Below, piece after piece: positions 6,701 to 15,134 of a stretch of DNA of 26,576 nucleotides. The stretch is taken from NCBI GenBank assembly GCA_964462295.1, contig CAYWXH010000021.1:1-26576 (forward strand), in the 5' to 3' direction. Each line of letters starts with the position of its first letter. The stretch's first letter is position 1. The notes below the pieces were generated by a model that was not told the DNA's origin, did not search any database, and was given only the letters and a program-made list of their open reading frames with translations. A program made the translations under genes and the position numbers. The DNA comes from JALVIU01 sp964462295 (GTDB lineage: Bacteria > Atribacterota > JALVIU01).

Positions 6701-8464
6701 TTATCTCTTTAGGGAATAAATTTTCTCTTCTCTTACATCTATAATCTTTCTCATAAACTTAAATTCTGATGGCCCAAAGGCATGATAGACCTTTAACCTC
6801 TTTGTAGTTTTAAAGTTCTCTCCATCTAAGGTCCTGACAGACACCAATAGGGGTTTCTCTTTTTTATAGTCATTTATCCCATATGCATAAAAAGAGAGAA
6901 ACTCCGGTGATGAAAGTAAAAATCCATAAGGGGGCAAAAAGACCCTTCCATGTGATATGGAAAAATATTCATAATGAGAACCTCCAAAGTTAACAACACC
7001 TTCAATATCCCCTTCAAAACTTACAGATACTACTAGATCTTTCTCATCCAAAAATTCATATCTTAGAAGTTTTTTTCCAAAAACAAGTTCTCTAAATGGT
7101 ATAAAGATTTCATATAGGTTTTTCAAAAATATATCAAAGGGGTGTAACCCTTCTCCCCACCCTTCATCACCTATCATAAAGATTGAAGGCCTTTTAAATA
7201 AGTTTATATACCTTATCCAATCCGGGGGCAAAACACCCTCTTCCTCCCTTTCCCAATAATCCTTCTGTGGTATAAACTGCCGAGAGATAATAGGAACTTT
7301 TCCCAAAAGGAGAGTCCTTAGAAGTACCTGGTCAATATCGGCAAAATCTTCTACCTTTTCTCCCATTGCCACAGTATCCCCATATACCATATCAAATAAG
7401 GGGAAAGAAGATGTATCTTTCGGGTTGCAAAAAAGACCTAAAAAGATATCGGTAGAGGGAAGGAGTTTTTCCTTTAAATTTTTTGAAATCACAAGAGCCT
7501 CTTCTCTTTGGGTATCATTTTGTTCAAAAGGTTTATCTATCTCCAATAGGTATGGTTTTATATCCAAATTAGGATCTGAAAAGAAAGAGAGAGATCCACT
7601 TTCTACTACTTTTTCATTTATAGCTTCAAACTCTTTATTATCAAAGAAAAATGCAAATTTCGAAAGCTTTAAATCATCTTTTAAATGAGAAAGAAATGCA
7701 GAAAATTCCTCCACTCCTATGTTGTTTATATTAAATATAACACCCTTTAAGGCACTTACAACCTCTTCTCTGGATTTCCCTTTTTCCCCCCACGAAACAA
7801 TATAACCTTTTCTTATTACATATTCCCGGTAATTCCTTGCAAGATTTGTAATATCTCCTTCTGGGATTATTCTAAATTGCACCCTTTGTAAATGTTTACC
7901 TGTCACAAAAGTTGATGTAAGTATGCCATCTTTACCAGATACAGAAAAATCCAAAGAAGGGTCATCCCAAATAGAAAGCAAAAGAGAAGAGTCATTGACT
8001 ATACCATACATAAACATACTAAGATCTGAAGAATGGAAGACCCCCTGAATACCCTTATTATCAGGGAATAAAAACTTACCAGAATTTAGAGGGATAACAT
8101 AGAATCCACCAAAATCTTTGCTTACCAAAAAGGCATTTTTTAAAAACTCTATATATTCAATTTCTGTCTCTTTGTTTACATTTATAATAAGGTCAAACTT
8201 ATCTCCAGGATGTATAAGTCTTAGATTTGCCCTAAAAGATATGTTTTTTTCGGGGTCTTCATAATTTAATATAATGGAATTTGGCAGGGAACTCAGTTCG
8301 AATCTCTCTACACCTACGGTTTCACCATTTTTCAAATGGATATGGCCAAAGAGAAAGTCCTCTGCCATATCCCATTCCATATCTACAATCTTATCATACA
8401 CCTTAAATCTTCCGCTTTCCTCTACCTCTATATGGAGGCTTTTACTTTCAAGAAAAAGGGCCAT
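6701..8464 (-). CDS. Uncharacterised glycoside-hydrolase-like protein
   Basis: A protein of about 587 residues that I do not recognise with certainty. The N-terminal 210 residues look like a beta-sandwich of the sort that precedes a barrel in some glycosidases. A linker with NLARNYREYVIRKG (about 208-221) recalls DUF5696 and related GH-like proteins. The middle (about 230-460) alternates strands and helices like a degenerate TIM barrel, and the C-terminal 120 residues are beta-rich, again as in glycosidases. No clear catalytic acid pair could be assigned. No signal peptide or membrane segment, so cytoplasmic. Two adjacent ATG codons (8467, 8464) follow AAGGAG; the second has the better spacing. 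It is divergent from the glycosylation operon, with interlocked promoters, and ends in its own terminator. A role in intracellular glycan handling is a guess. Confidence 0.82.
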   Translation of the reverse strand: MALFLESKSLHIEVEESGRFKVYDKIVDMEWDMAEDFLFGHIHLKNGETVGVERFELSSLPNSIILNYEDPEKNISFRANLRLIHPGDKFDLIINVNKETEIEYIEFLKNAFLVSKDFGGFYVIPLNSGKFLFPDNKGIQGVFHSSDLSMFMYGIVNDSSLLLSIWDDPSLDFSVSGKDGILTSTFVTGKHLQRVQFRIIPEGDITNLARNYREYVIRKGYIVSWGEKGKSREEVVSALKGVIFNINNIGVEEFSAFLSHLKDDLKLSKFAFFFDNKEFEAINEKVVESGSLSFFSDPNLDIKPYLLEIDKPFEQNDTQREEALVISKNLKEKLLPSTDIFLGLFCNPKDTSSFPLFDMVYGDTVAMGEKVEDFADIDQVLLRTLLLGKVPIISRQFIPQKDYWEREEEGVLPPDWIRYINLFKRPSIFMIGDEGWGEGLHPFDIFLKNLYEIFIPFRELVFGKKLLRYEFLDEKDLVVSVSFEGDIEGVVNFGGSHYEYFSISHGRVFLPPYGFLLSSPEFLSFYAYGINDYKKEKPLLVSVRTLDGENFKTTKRLKVYHAFGPSEFKFMRKIIDVREEKIYSLKR

Positions 8465-8502
8465 CATTTTTCTCCTTCTGGTATATTTATTTATCTTCCT
8501 TT

Positions 8503-8531
8503 AGTATAATTGACTTTTTATTTAATTGCAA
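8503..8531 (-). promoter_or_regulatory. Promoter for the glycoside-hydrolase-like gene
   Basis: Minus-strand TTGCAA (8531-8526), a 17-base spacer and TATACT (8508-8503) lie about 35 bases before the start codon. The -35 box is a four-of-six match, the -10 five of six. Confidence 0.62.
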
Positions 8532-8552
8532 GGTGTTTGTAAAAATTTTGCA

Positions 8553-8582
8553 TTTACATATTTTAAATTTTTATGATATAAT
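8553..8582 (+). promoter_or_regulatory. Extended -10 promoter for the glycosylation operon
   Basis: TTTACA (8553-8558), an 18-base spacer ending in TGA, then TATAAT (8577-8582) give an extended -10 promoter 36 bases before the Agl23-like start. Its -35 box is 21 bases from that of the divergent gene, so a single regulator could act on both. Confidence 0.75.
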
Positions 8583-8618
8583 TTTAGAAGTCTAAATTTT
8601 GCAAATACGAGGTGATAT

Positions 8619-10238
8619 ATGAACCTTTTAAAAGAACTAAAAGAATCATTTAAATTGATAGGAAAATTAGAGGCAGATAAAGATTTATATCCATATATTA
8701 TAATTTTTGGCCTATTTACCATAATATTACATTTTTATCAGTTGGGGTTAAGACCATTTCATCATGATGAGAGCCTTCACGCATACTATGCATATAAAAT
8801 CATAAAAGATTACAGTTATGCATATAATCCTATGATGCATGGACCATTTCTCTTTTTTGCAAATGCACTTATATACCTTATCCTTGGTGCATCTGATTTT
8901 ACAGCAAGACTGCTCCCTGCAATTCTTGGTTCACTTCTTGTTCTCTCACCTTTTTTTATAAAAGAGTTCTCTAAACCTGCTAAAATATTCATTTCTCTAT
9001 TTTTTCTCATTTCACCTACTCTTACCTATTATGGTAGGTTTATAAGAAATGACATCTATATAGTATTTTTTGGATTTTGGGTTATGTATTTTATATCAAA
9101 GATAGTAGAGACACATGACAAAAGATATTGGTATCTTGCCACATTCTTCTGGACACTCATATTTACCAGCAAAGAAAACTCTTACATAATAGCATTTATT
9201 ATCTTTTTGTATATATTCTATGAAGGAATAATAAGAGAGAAGATAAAAACATCCAAGGTACTTTTACATTACGGGTTGGAAGAGGACCTATTTGTAAAAC
9301 TGTTTATCGTATTTTTTGTAATCTATAGCCTTTTGTATACATCATTTCTCGTATACCCAAAAGGGATATTTGGTCTTGGTTATGCCCTAAAATACTGGTG
9401 GATTCAACATAAAAAACATAGGCTCCCAGGCCCACCTACATACTATCTACCCCTTATTGCACTTTATGAACCTGTAATAGTATATACCATAATAACAGGT
9501 TTGGCTATTGCATGGAAAAGGATAAGGGAGATTTATGCAAAAAGCATCTTATTTAGACTCTCTGTATGGTGGTCTATACTCTCTCTCATTATCTATGCAT
9601 ATGCAGGGGAAAAGGCACCATGGATTGTGGTACATATGGTATTTCCACTTACAGTAATGGCAGGGTTTATATTTGAGGCAGTATGGCAAAGATCAAAAAA
9701 TGCAATAAAAATAGCATTTATTATACCAATGATTGTTTTAGGAGTATATGGCATATATGCAAACTATCTGGTAAACTTTAAGTACCCTACAATAGAGCCA
9801 AAAGAAGGAAAACATGCAGAACTGCTTGTATATGTACAGACCACACTTGATGTCCCAAAGGTCTCCAAGATAATTCATAAATTGGCAAAAGAAAAGGGGA
9901 AACTATTTATAGAGATACACCCTGACTATACATGGCCATTCCCCTGGTATCTAAGAGACCTCCCTGTTGCATATGATAAGAATGTAAAAAACTATCTAAC
10001 CTATGATGTTTTGATTACAAGTGATATAAATTATCCAAAAGAACTTGAGAGGACCCATGACTTTATAGATGGAAACTTGAGGGCATGGTGGGTGCCTCAG
10101 GGAAACTTCTGGTGGCTTTTGAAAAAAGAAAACAGGGGAAAACTTTTAAGATATATCTTAAAAAGAGAGGTTTGGAGCCCTGTAGGTGGATACAGAATGA
10201 GAGTATGGTTTAAAAAGGGTCTAAATTGGAGAGATTGA
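8619..10238 (+). CDS. Agl23-like GT39-type membrane glycosyltransferase (TIGR03663 family)
   Basis: A 539-residue polytopic membrane protein with the GT-C/GT39 layout. One N-terminal membrane helix (about 25-42) is followed by the outward loop RPFHHDESLHAYYAYKI (45-61), whose Asp50-Glu51 pair is the usual catalytic/metal signature. The conserved MHGPFLFFANALIYLILGASDFTARLLP block comes next, then about ten more helices and a soluble C-terminal domain. This fits the family called flippase activity-associated protein Agl23, found in haloarchaea and some bacteria. Such enzymes are thought to transfer sugars from polyprenyl phosphate carriers on the outer face of the membrane. First gene of a five-gene operon; ribosome site GAGGTGAT; only one base separates it from the flippase-like gene. 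Family confident, donor and acceptor unknown. Confidence 0.85.
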   Translation: MNLLKELKESFKLIGKLEADKDLYPYIIIFGLFTIILHFYQLGLRPFHHDESLHAYYAYKIIKDYSYAYNPMMHGPFLFFANALIYLILGASDFTARLLPAILGSLLVLSPFFIKEFSKPAKIFISLFFLISPTLTYYGRFIRNDIYIVFFGFWVMYFISKIVETHDKRYWYLATFFWTLIFTSKENSYIIAFIIFLYIFYEGIIREKIKTSKVLLHYGLEEDLFVKLFIVFFVIYSLLYTSFLVYPKGIFGLGYALKYWWIQHKKHRLPGPPTYYLPLIALYEPVIVYTIITGLAIAWKRIREIYAKSILFRLSVWWSILSLIIYAYAGEKAPWIVVHMVFPLTVMAGFIFEAVWQRSKNAIKIAFIIPMIVLGVYGIYANYLVNFKYPTIEPKEGKHAELLVYVQTTLDVPKVSKIIHKLAKEKGKLFIEIHPDYTWPFPWYLRDLPVAYDKNVKNYLTYDVLITSDINYPKELERTHDFIDGNLRAWWVPQGNFWWLLKKENRGKLLRYILKREVWSPVGGYRMRVWFKKGLNWRD

Positions 10239-10239
10239 G

Positions 10240-11229
10240 ATGAAAAACTGGCAAAAAACAGTACTAAGCATTTTATTTGCAGTATTTTTCCTCTGGCTTA
10301 CCTTCAGGGGAGTGGATTTTAAGAAATTAAAAGAGGTTATAGATGATGTCAATCTTTCTTATCTTGCTATTGCAATAGCAGTATTTATAACAGGGGTCTT
10401 TACCCGTGCAATAAGGTGGAGATATTTCCTTATAACACAAAAGTGGATCGATGCACAAACACTTTTTGCAGGGGTATCTATTGCCTATGCATTTAACAAT
10501 ATACTCCCCTTTCGTTTAGGGGAACTTATCCGAGCATATGTAGTATCTAAGAAAAAGGACATAAAATTTGTTACATCATTTACCACTGTAGCATATGAAA
10601 AAATATTCGATGGTATAGGGGTTCTTACCCTTGTACTTCTCCTTTCCCCTTTTTATCTTTGGGAAAAATGGGTAAGAAAGGTAATTCTTCTCTCAGGAGG
10701 GCTATTTTTATTTATCATTATAATAGGATTCCTACTCATCCAAGAAAAGGAAAAACTCCCCAAGGTATTTAGAACCCTTTTTTCACTTTTTGAAAAAATC
10801 GGGGGCAAACACTTTAAATCCCTCCAAGAGGGGCTTAGCTTTATGGGCTCAAAAAAGTACCTATTTATTGCACTTTTTCTCTCTGTTTTAAGCTGGTTTA
10901 TTGAGGGGCTTTCTTACTGGATAACAGGCCTTGCCTTTGGTCTAAAACTTCCACCTCTTGCCTTTGTACTCCTTATGGCCTTATCTAATTTGGCACTTGT
11001 AATATCTTATTCTCCGGGTCATATAGGGATATTTGATTTTGTAACAAAAAAGGTACTCATGTTTTTTTATAAAAATCCTGACCCAAATATCGCTACAGGC
11101 TACAGTATAGTGCTTCACTATCTTGTCATATATCTACCCATTACCATTATCGGCATATTATACTTTTTAAAAATAGGGGTTTCTCTAAAGGAAATTCTTT
11201 CAAAAAAGGAGAGAACTAATGAAATCTAA
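10240..11229 (+). CDS. Flippase-like membrane protein (UPF0104/lysylphosphatidylglycerol synthase TM domain)
   Basis: A 329-residue protein made almost entirely of membrane helices (about eight), with the family's opening pattern of a helix, FRGVDFKKL and a second helix ending in RAIRWRYFL (about 57-65). FNNILPFRLGELIRAY (87-102) is the conserved loop of this family, and SPGHIGIFD is near residue 262. Relatives include archaeal AglD-type proteins and the membrane half of MprF. They are implied in moving or modifying lipid-linked material across the membrane. It starts one base after the preceding stop (GGAGAG ribosome site) and overlaps the next gene by 11 bases. Here it most likely handles the lipid-linked sugars used by the neighbouring GT-C proteins; that is inference from context. 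Confidence 0.85.
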   Translation: MKNWQKTVLSILFAVFFLWLTFRGVDFKKLKEVIDDVNLSYLAIAIAVFITGVFTRAIRWRYFLITQKWIDAQTLFAGVSIAYAFNNILPFRLGELIRAYVVSKKKDIKFVTSFTTVAYEKIFDGIGVLTLVLLLSPFYLWEKWVRKVILLSGGLFLFIIIIGFLLIQEKEKLPKVFRTLFSLFEKIGGKHFKSLQEGLSFMGSKKYLFIALFLSVLSWFIEGLSYWITGLAFGLKLPPLAFVLLMALSNLALVISYSPGHIGIFDFVTKKVLMFFYKNPDPNIATGYSIVLHYLVIYLPITIIGILYFLKIGVSLKEILSKKERTNEI

Positions 11230-12487
11230 TATAGCCATTATAGGAGGCGGTATAGCAGGCCTTTCGGCAGGCTATGAACTTTTGAAGAAAAATAAAGAAC
11301 TTGATGTAAAGATCTTTGAGAAAAATCCATATATAGGCGGACTCTTGGGGAGTATAAATATAGATGGATACAATATAGAGGTTTACTATCATCATACTTT
11401 TCCTGATGATGATACACTCTATATACTCATGGATGAACTCGGTATAAGAGATGAAATAGAATGGCATACAGGAAGAGTAGGCTTTTTATTTAACGGAAAG
11501 ATGTACGGTTTTAACACAGCTACAGACCTTCTAAATTTTCCTGTAATAAACTTTTGGGAAAAATTTAGAGTTGGTATGGCTGTTCTTCGTGCAAAAAAGA
11601 TAAAAGATTGGAGAGAATATGATAATGTCTCTGCAAAAGAGTATATAACTACTGTATGGGGAGAAAGTATATACAAAAAACTATGGGTCCCCCTTCTTAG
11701 GGCAAAATTTGGTCCAAATATGGAGGACATATCTGCTGCATGGTTTATCCGAAGGATTCAACTCCGCTCTCACAGAGATACAAAAGGGGAACAACTTGCA
11801 TATCCCAAGAGGGGTTGGCAGATACTCATAGACAAACTTATAGAAAAGATAGAGACCCTTGGTGGCCAGATAAAAGAAAGAGAAAGGGTTGTAAAAATAG
11901 CAAAAAAAGATGAAAAATATATAATAAGTACAGAAAAAGGAGAATATGAGGCAGATTACATCATATCCACGATACCACAGCCTATATTTAATAAGATAAG
12001 TTTTACAGAACTTCCTCCTGTCTCATACCAGGGGTGTCTTTCTGTCATCCTAACACTTAAAAGAAAGGTTCAAGACTATTACTGGATAAATATATCTGAT
12101 GAGGATGTGGCATTTTCCGTAATGGTTGAACATAGCAACTTTTTTGAAAAAAATCCCTATCCATATCATATTGTCTATCTTGCCCTATATACAGAGGGTA
12201 AAAAGATGGAAAAAGATGAGATAGAGGGGAAAAAGAAAGAGATTATAGAATCATTTAGGAAGATATTCAACATAGATGAAAGTGATATTTTAAAAAGTTT
12301 TGCATATTATTCTTCATATGCAGGTCCTGTTTATGAAACAGGATATAAAGAAAAACTTCCACCAAAGAAGATACCGGGTGAGAACATATGGATAGGTGGT
12401 ATGCCAAGGTCTTATCCAGAGAGATCCATAAATGACTCCCTATCACAAGGTATAGAGTGTGCAGATGAAATTTTGGAGGTACTATAG
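11219..12487 (+). CDS. FAD-dependent oxidoreductase of the amine oxidase/protoporphyrinogen oxidase type
   Basis: A 422-residue flavoprotein. The N-terminal dinucleotide-binding fold is clear: IIGGGIAGLSAGYEL (7-21) with Glu34 at the end of the second strand for the ribose. The C-terminal RSINDSLSQGIECAD is the usual second FAD-contact helix of the amine oxidase/phytoene desaturase group. The central substrate region matches no reaction I can name, and it lacks the UDP-galactopyranose mutase signature. Ribosome site GGAG with 7-base spacing; overlaps the upstream gene by 11 bases and directly abuts the glycosyltransferase start. Homologues of this sort are often seen beside DPM1-like glycosyltransferases, so oxidation or rearrangement of a sugar or its polyprenyl carrier is plausible but unproven. 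Cytoplasmic or membrane-associated. Confidence 0.85.
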   Translation: MKSNIAIIGGGIAGLSAGYELLKKNKELDVKIFEKNPYIGGLLGSINIDGYNIEVYYHHTFPDDDTLYILMDELGIRDEIEWHTGRVGFLFNGKMYGFNTATDLLNFPVINFWEKFRVGMAVLRAKKIKDWREYDNVSAKEYITTVWGESIYKKLWVPLLRAKFGPNMEDISAAWFIRRIQLRSHRDTKGEQLAYPKRGWQILIDKLIEKIETLGGQIKERERVVKIAKKDEKYIISTEKGEYEADYIISTIPQPIFNKISFTELPPVSYQGCLSVILTLKRKVQDYYWINISDEDVAFSVMVEHSNFFEKNPYPYHIVYLALYTEGKKMEKDEIEGKKKEIIESFRKIFNIDESDILKSFAYYSSYAGPVYETGYKEKLPPKKIPGENIWIGGMPRSYPERSINDSLSQGIECADEILEVL

Positions 12488-13198
12488 ATGAAAAAATACA
12501 CTATTTCATTTTTTTATCCCATGTACAATGAAGAGGGAAATGTAAAAGAGGCAATAAAGAGGGCAGAAGAGGTGCTAGAGAGGATAGCCCAAGATTATGA
12601 GATAATAGTAGTAGATGATGGAAGTAAAGATAAAACCTTTGAAATTGCAAAAAAAGAGGCAGAGAGAAACCCCAAAATCCGTCCCATAAGGCATGAGAAA
12701 AACAAGGGGTATGGAGGAGCACTTCAGACAGGATTTAGGGAATCTAAGATGGAGCTTGTATTTTTTACAGATGGGGATAACCAATTTGACCCAAAAGAGC
12801 TTGAGCTTTTACTCCCATATATAGATGAATATGATTTTGTTATAGGATATAGGATTGATAGAAAAGACCCATTTTTAAGAAAACTCTTTGGTAAGGGATG
12901 GACACTTGTTACAAGAATCTTATTAGGTGTAAAGGTAAAAGATATAGACTGTGCATTTAAGTTATTCAAACGAGATATTGTAAAAGATATTACTATAGAA
13001 TCCCATGGTGCAGCGATAAACCCTGAGATCATGTTTAAACTTATAAGAAAGGGATACAGATTTAAAGAGATCGGTGTACATCATTTTCCAAGAAAAGAGG
13101 GAAAACAGACAGGTGCTAATATAAAGGTAATACTTCGGGCATTTAAAGAGATATTGAAACTCTGGTGGAGGGAGAGGATTCTTGGTAGAGGTCGTTAA
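12488..13198 (+). CDS. GT2 glycosyltransferase, polyprenyl-phosphate mannosyltransferase (DPM1)-like
   Basis: A 236-residue GT-A fold enzyme of family 2. YPMYNEEGN (10-18), VVDDGSKDKT (41-50) for nucleotide binding, and TDGDNQFDP (94-102) with the DxD metal site Asp95/Asp97 are all in place. No C-terminal membrane helices are present, so it resembles the single-domain dolichol/polyprenyl-phosphate mannose synthases. The likely reaction is NDP-sugar plus polyprenyl phosphate giving polyprenyl-P-sugar, at the inner membrane face, supplying the GT-C proteins of the same operon. The start immediately follows the preceding stop codon, with an excellent GGAGG site 8 bases upstream. The downstream gene begins 17 bases before this one ends. 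Sugar specificity is not readable. Confidence 0.9.
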   Translation: MKKYTISFFYPMYNEEGNVKEAIKRAEEVLERIAQDYEIIVVDDGSKDKTFEIAKKEAERNPKIRPIRHEKNKGYGGALQTGFRESKMELVFFTDGDNQFDPKELELLLPYIDEYDFVIGYRIDRKDPFLRKLFGKGWTLVTRILLGVKVKDIDCAFKLFKRDIVKDITIESHGAAINPEIMFKLIRKGYRFKEIGVHHFPRKEGKQTGANIKVILRAFKEILKLWWRERILGRGR

Positions 13199-15134
13199 AT
13201 TCTATATATTCCTTCTATATGCAGGTTTTATGGGAAAGAGTCTGGGAATAGGACTACAGAAGGGAAAACTTTTTATCATTCTTGTTTCATCACTTTTTGC
13301 ATCTTATCTCTCTTTTTTAAAATTTATCCCCTTTAGTTCTTTTATATTTTTTATTTTCTTATCTTTGCCTATTGTCTTTTTTATTAAAAGAAAAGGGTCT
13401 TTTAAGATAGAAAAAGAAGATATCTTAAGTGAGGCCTTATTTTTTATAATATTTATATTTGGTATCTTTGTGAGGATGTATTCACCCGCTATATTTGGGG
13501 CAGAAAAGCCTATGGAATTTGCATTTATTACATCACTTTCTCGCACTATAGGCCTTCCACCTTATGACCCTTGGCTCTTAGGGTATCTTAATCCATACTA
13601 TTATTTCGGTTTTGTCCCCCCCGTTTTTATGGCCAAGTTGCTTCATATATCCAATGAGATAATGTTTAATCTCTTTAGTCCCTTTATATTTGCAATAAGT
13701 GGTAGTATCATATTTGAAATACTCTATGAGGTTACAAGAAAGATAACCATAGGTCTTTTGGGAACAGTTATTACCTTATTTATGGCAAACTACGAAAGAT
13801 TATGGGCCATATTTAGACACAAAAAACTTATTGATTATTGGTCATCATCACGGGTTATCCCAAATACCATAAATGAATTTCCACTCTTTTCTTTTATCCA
13901 TGGAGACAATCACCCCCACTATATCTTTTTACCCATTGGAATATTAGGTCTTTACCTTATATGGAAGGAAGATAAACCCTTTATTCTTGCATTTACTATA
14001 TTTATATATATAATAAACCCCTGGGCTGTGCCATTTTTCTTCTTTTTATGGGTTGCAAAAAAATATATAGAACACGGATTTAAAACAGAAGATATAATTG
14101 ATATACTATTTTACTATGTAGGTGCACTTATCCTATCTCTTCCATTTCTATATACCAGGGGACATACCCCACTTGGACTTGGTCTTGTAAAAAAAGGAAG
14201 CCCTCCAATAGACCTATTCATTCACTTTGGACCATTTTTCTTACTTACGGTTACCATGCTTACCAAGGAATACCTAGAGATTATAGAAAGATATACAATA
14301 AGGTATTGGTATATTGGGGTTTTATCCCTATTTCTTATCATATTTAGACCATCACTTTTTTTAGGTCTCTTTGCACTTGGTAGTTATATCTTAGCAAAGG
14401 AAGAGAAGGATAAAAATAGAAAATTTTTTCTTACACTCCTTATGTATGCATATATTGTAGTTACAGGGTGTGAAATACTATACATAAGGGATATATATGG
14501 GGGTGGCCCATTTTACAGGGGAAATACTGTATTTAAATTCTATTTTCTCTCATGGACTCTTTTTGGAATATCCCTTTCTTATCTAAACTTCATAAAGAAA
14601 AAAGGGATTGTTACCATAGTTTCTCTTATCATAATAACTCCTGGCCTTTTGTATCTTCTCTTTGGGACACAGGCAAGGATAAATATAAATCTTCCTCCTA
14701 CCCTTAATGGTATTCGTTTTATAGAGAGATACTATCCAACAGATTATAAGATCATTCAATATATAAATAAAAATGTAAAGGGACACCCTGGAATCGTAGA
14801 GGCAATAGGAAAAGATGGTGCATACACATACTATGGCAGAATCTCTACATATACAGGACTCCCTACTATTATGGGATGGCGTATGCATGAACTTGTATGG
14901 AGGGGGTACATACCTGAAGGAGATGAAAGGACAAAAGCTATAAGAGATCTATACACAAAAGATATGAGAGAAAAAGAAAAACTCATATTAAAATATAAAA
15001 TACATTATATGATCTTGGGAGATTTAGAAAAGAGAGCATATAGAGAGCATTTTATTCTCCCTCAATCCACGGAGAAAATAAAGGTAAGACATATAAAAAT
15101 AGGGAAAGGAGAGCTTATAAAATTTATCTATTAG
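13182..15134 (+). CDS. DUF2298 (Chlor_Arch_YYY) polytopic membrane protein
   Basis: A 650-residue protein with a dozen or more membrane helices. The family marks are plain: GAEKPMEFAF (106-115), PPYDPW (126-131) and NPYYYFGF (137-144, the YYY motif), then a DNHPHYIFLPIG block. These proteins occur mainly in archaea and Chloroflexota, commonly with TIGR03663/Agl23 proteins, and are thought to be GT-C-like transferases; activity is unproven. The start is TTG, chosen because GGAGGG lies 9 bases before it and there is no such site at the ATG of codon 17. The TTG lies inside the glycosyltransferase gene, implying coupled translation. The 3' end overlaps the convergent obg gene by 11 bases, with no terminator visible. 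Confidence 0.85.
   Translation: MVEVVKFYIFLLYAGFMGKSLGIGLQKGKLFIILVSSLFASYLSFLKFIPFSSFIFFIFLSLPIVFFIKRKGSFKIEKEDILSEALFFIIFIFGIFVRMYSPAIFGAEKPMEFAFITSLSRTIGLPPYDPWLLGYLNPYYYFGFVPPVFMAKLLHISNEIMFNLFSPFIFAISGSIIFEILYEVTRKITIGLLGTVITLFMANYERLWAIFRHKKLIDYWSSSRVIPNTINEFPLFSFIHGDNHPHYIFLPIGILGLYLIWKEDKPFILAFTIFIYIINPWAVPFFFFLWVAKKYIEHGFKTEDIIDILFYYVGALILSLPFLYTRGHTPLGLGLVKKGSPPIDLFIHFGPFFLLTVTMLTKEYLEIIERYTIRYWYIGVLSLFLIIFRPSLFLGLFALGSYILAKEEKDKNRKFFLTLLMYAYIVVTGCEILYIRDIYGGGPFYRGNTVFKFYFLSWTLFGISLSYLNFIKKKGIVTIVSLIIITPGLLYLLFGTQARININLPPTLNGIRFIERYYPTDYKIIQYINKNVKGHPGIVEAIGKDGAYTYYGRISTYTGLPTIMGWRMHELVWRGYIPEGDERTKAIRDLYTKDMREKEKLILKYKIHYMILGDLEKRAYREHFILPQSTEKIKVRHIKIGKGELIKFIY

Noticed and set aside
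11219..12487. UDP-galactopyranose mutase.
   Set aside because: It has an FAD fold and a glycan context, but lacks the mutase's characteristic N-terminal and active-site patterns and resembles the amine oxidase/protoporphyrinogen oxidase group more.
12501..13032. Minus-strand open frames opposite the GT2 gene.
   Set aside because: They are shadows of a confidently assigned glycosyltransferase; no ribosome sites or family features.
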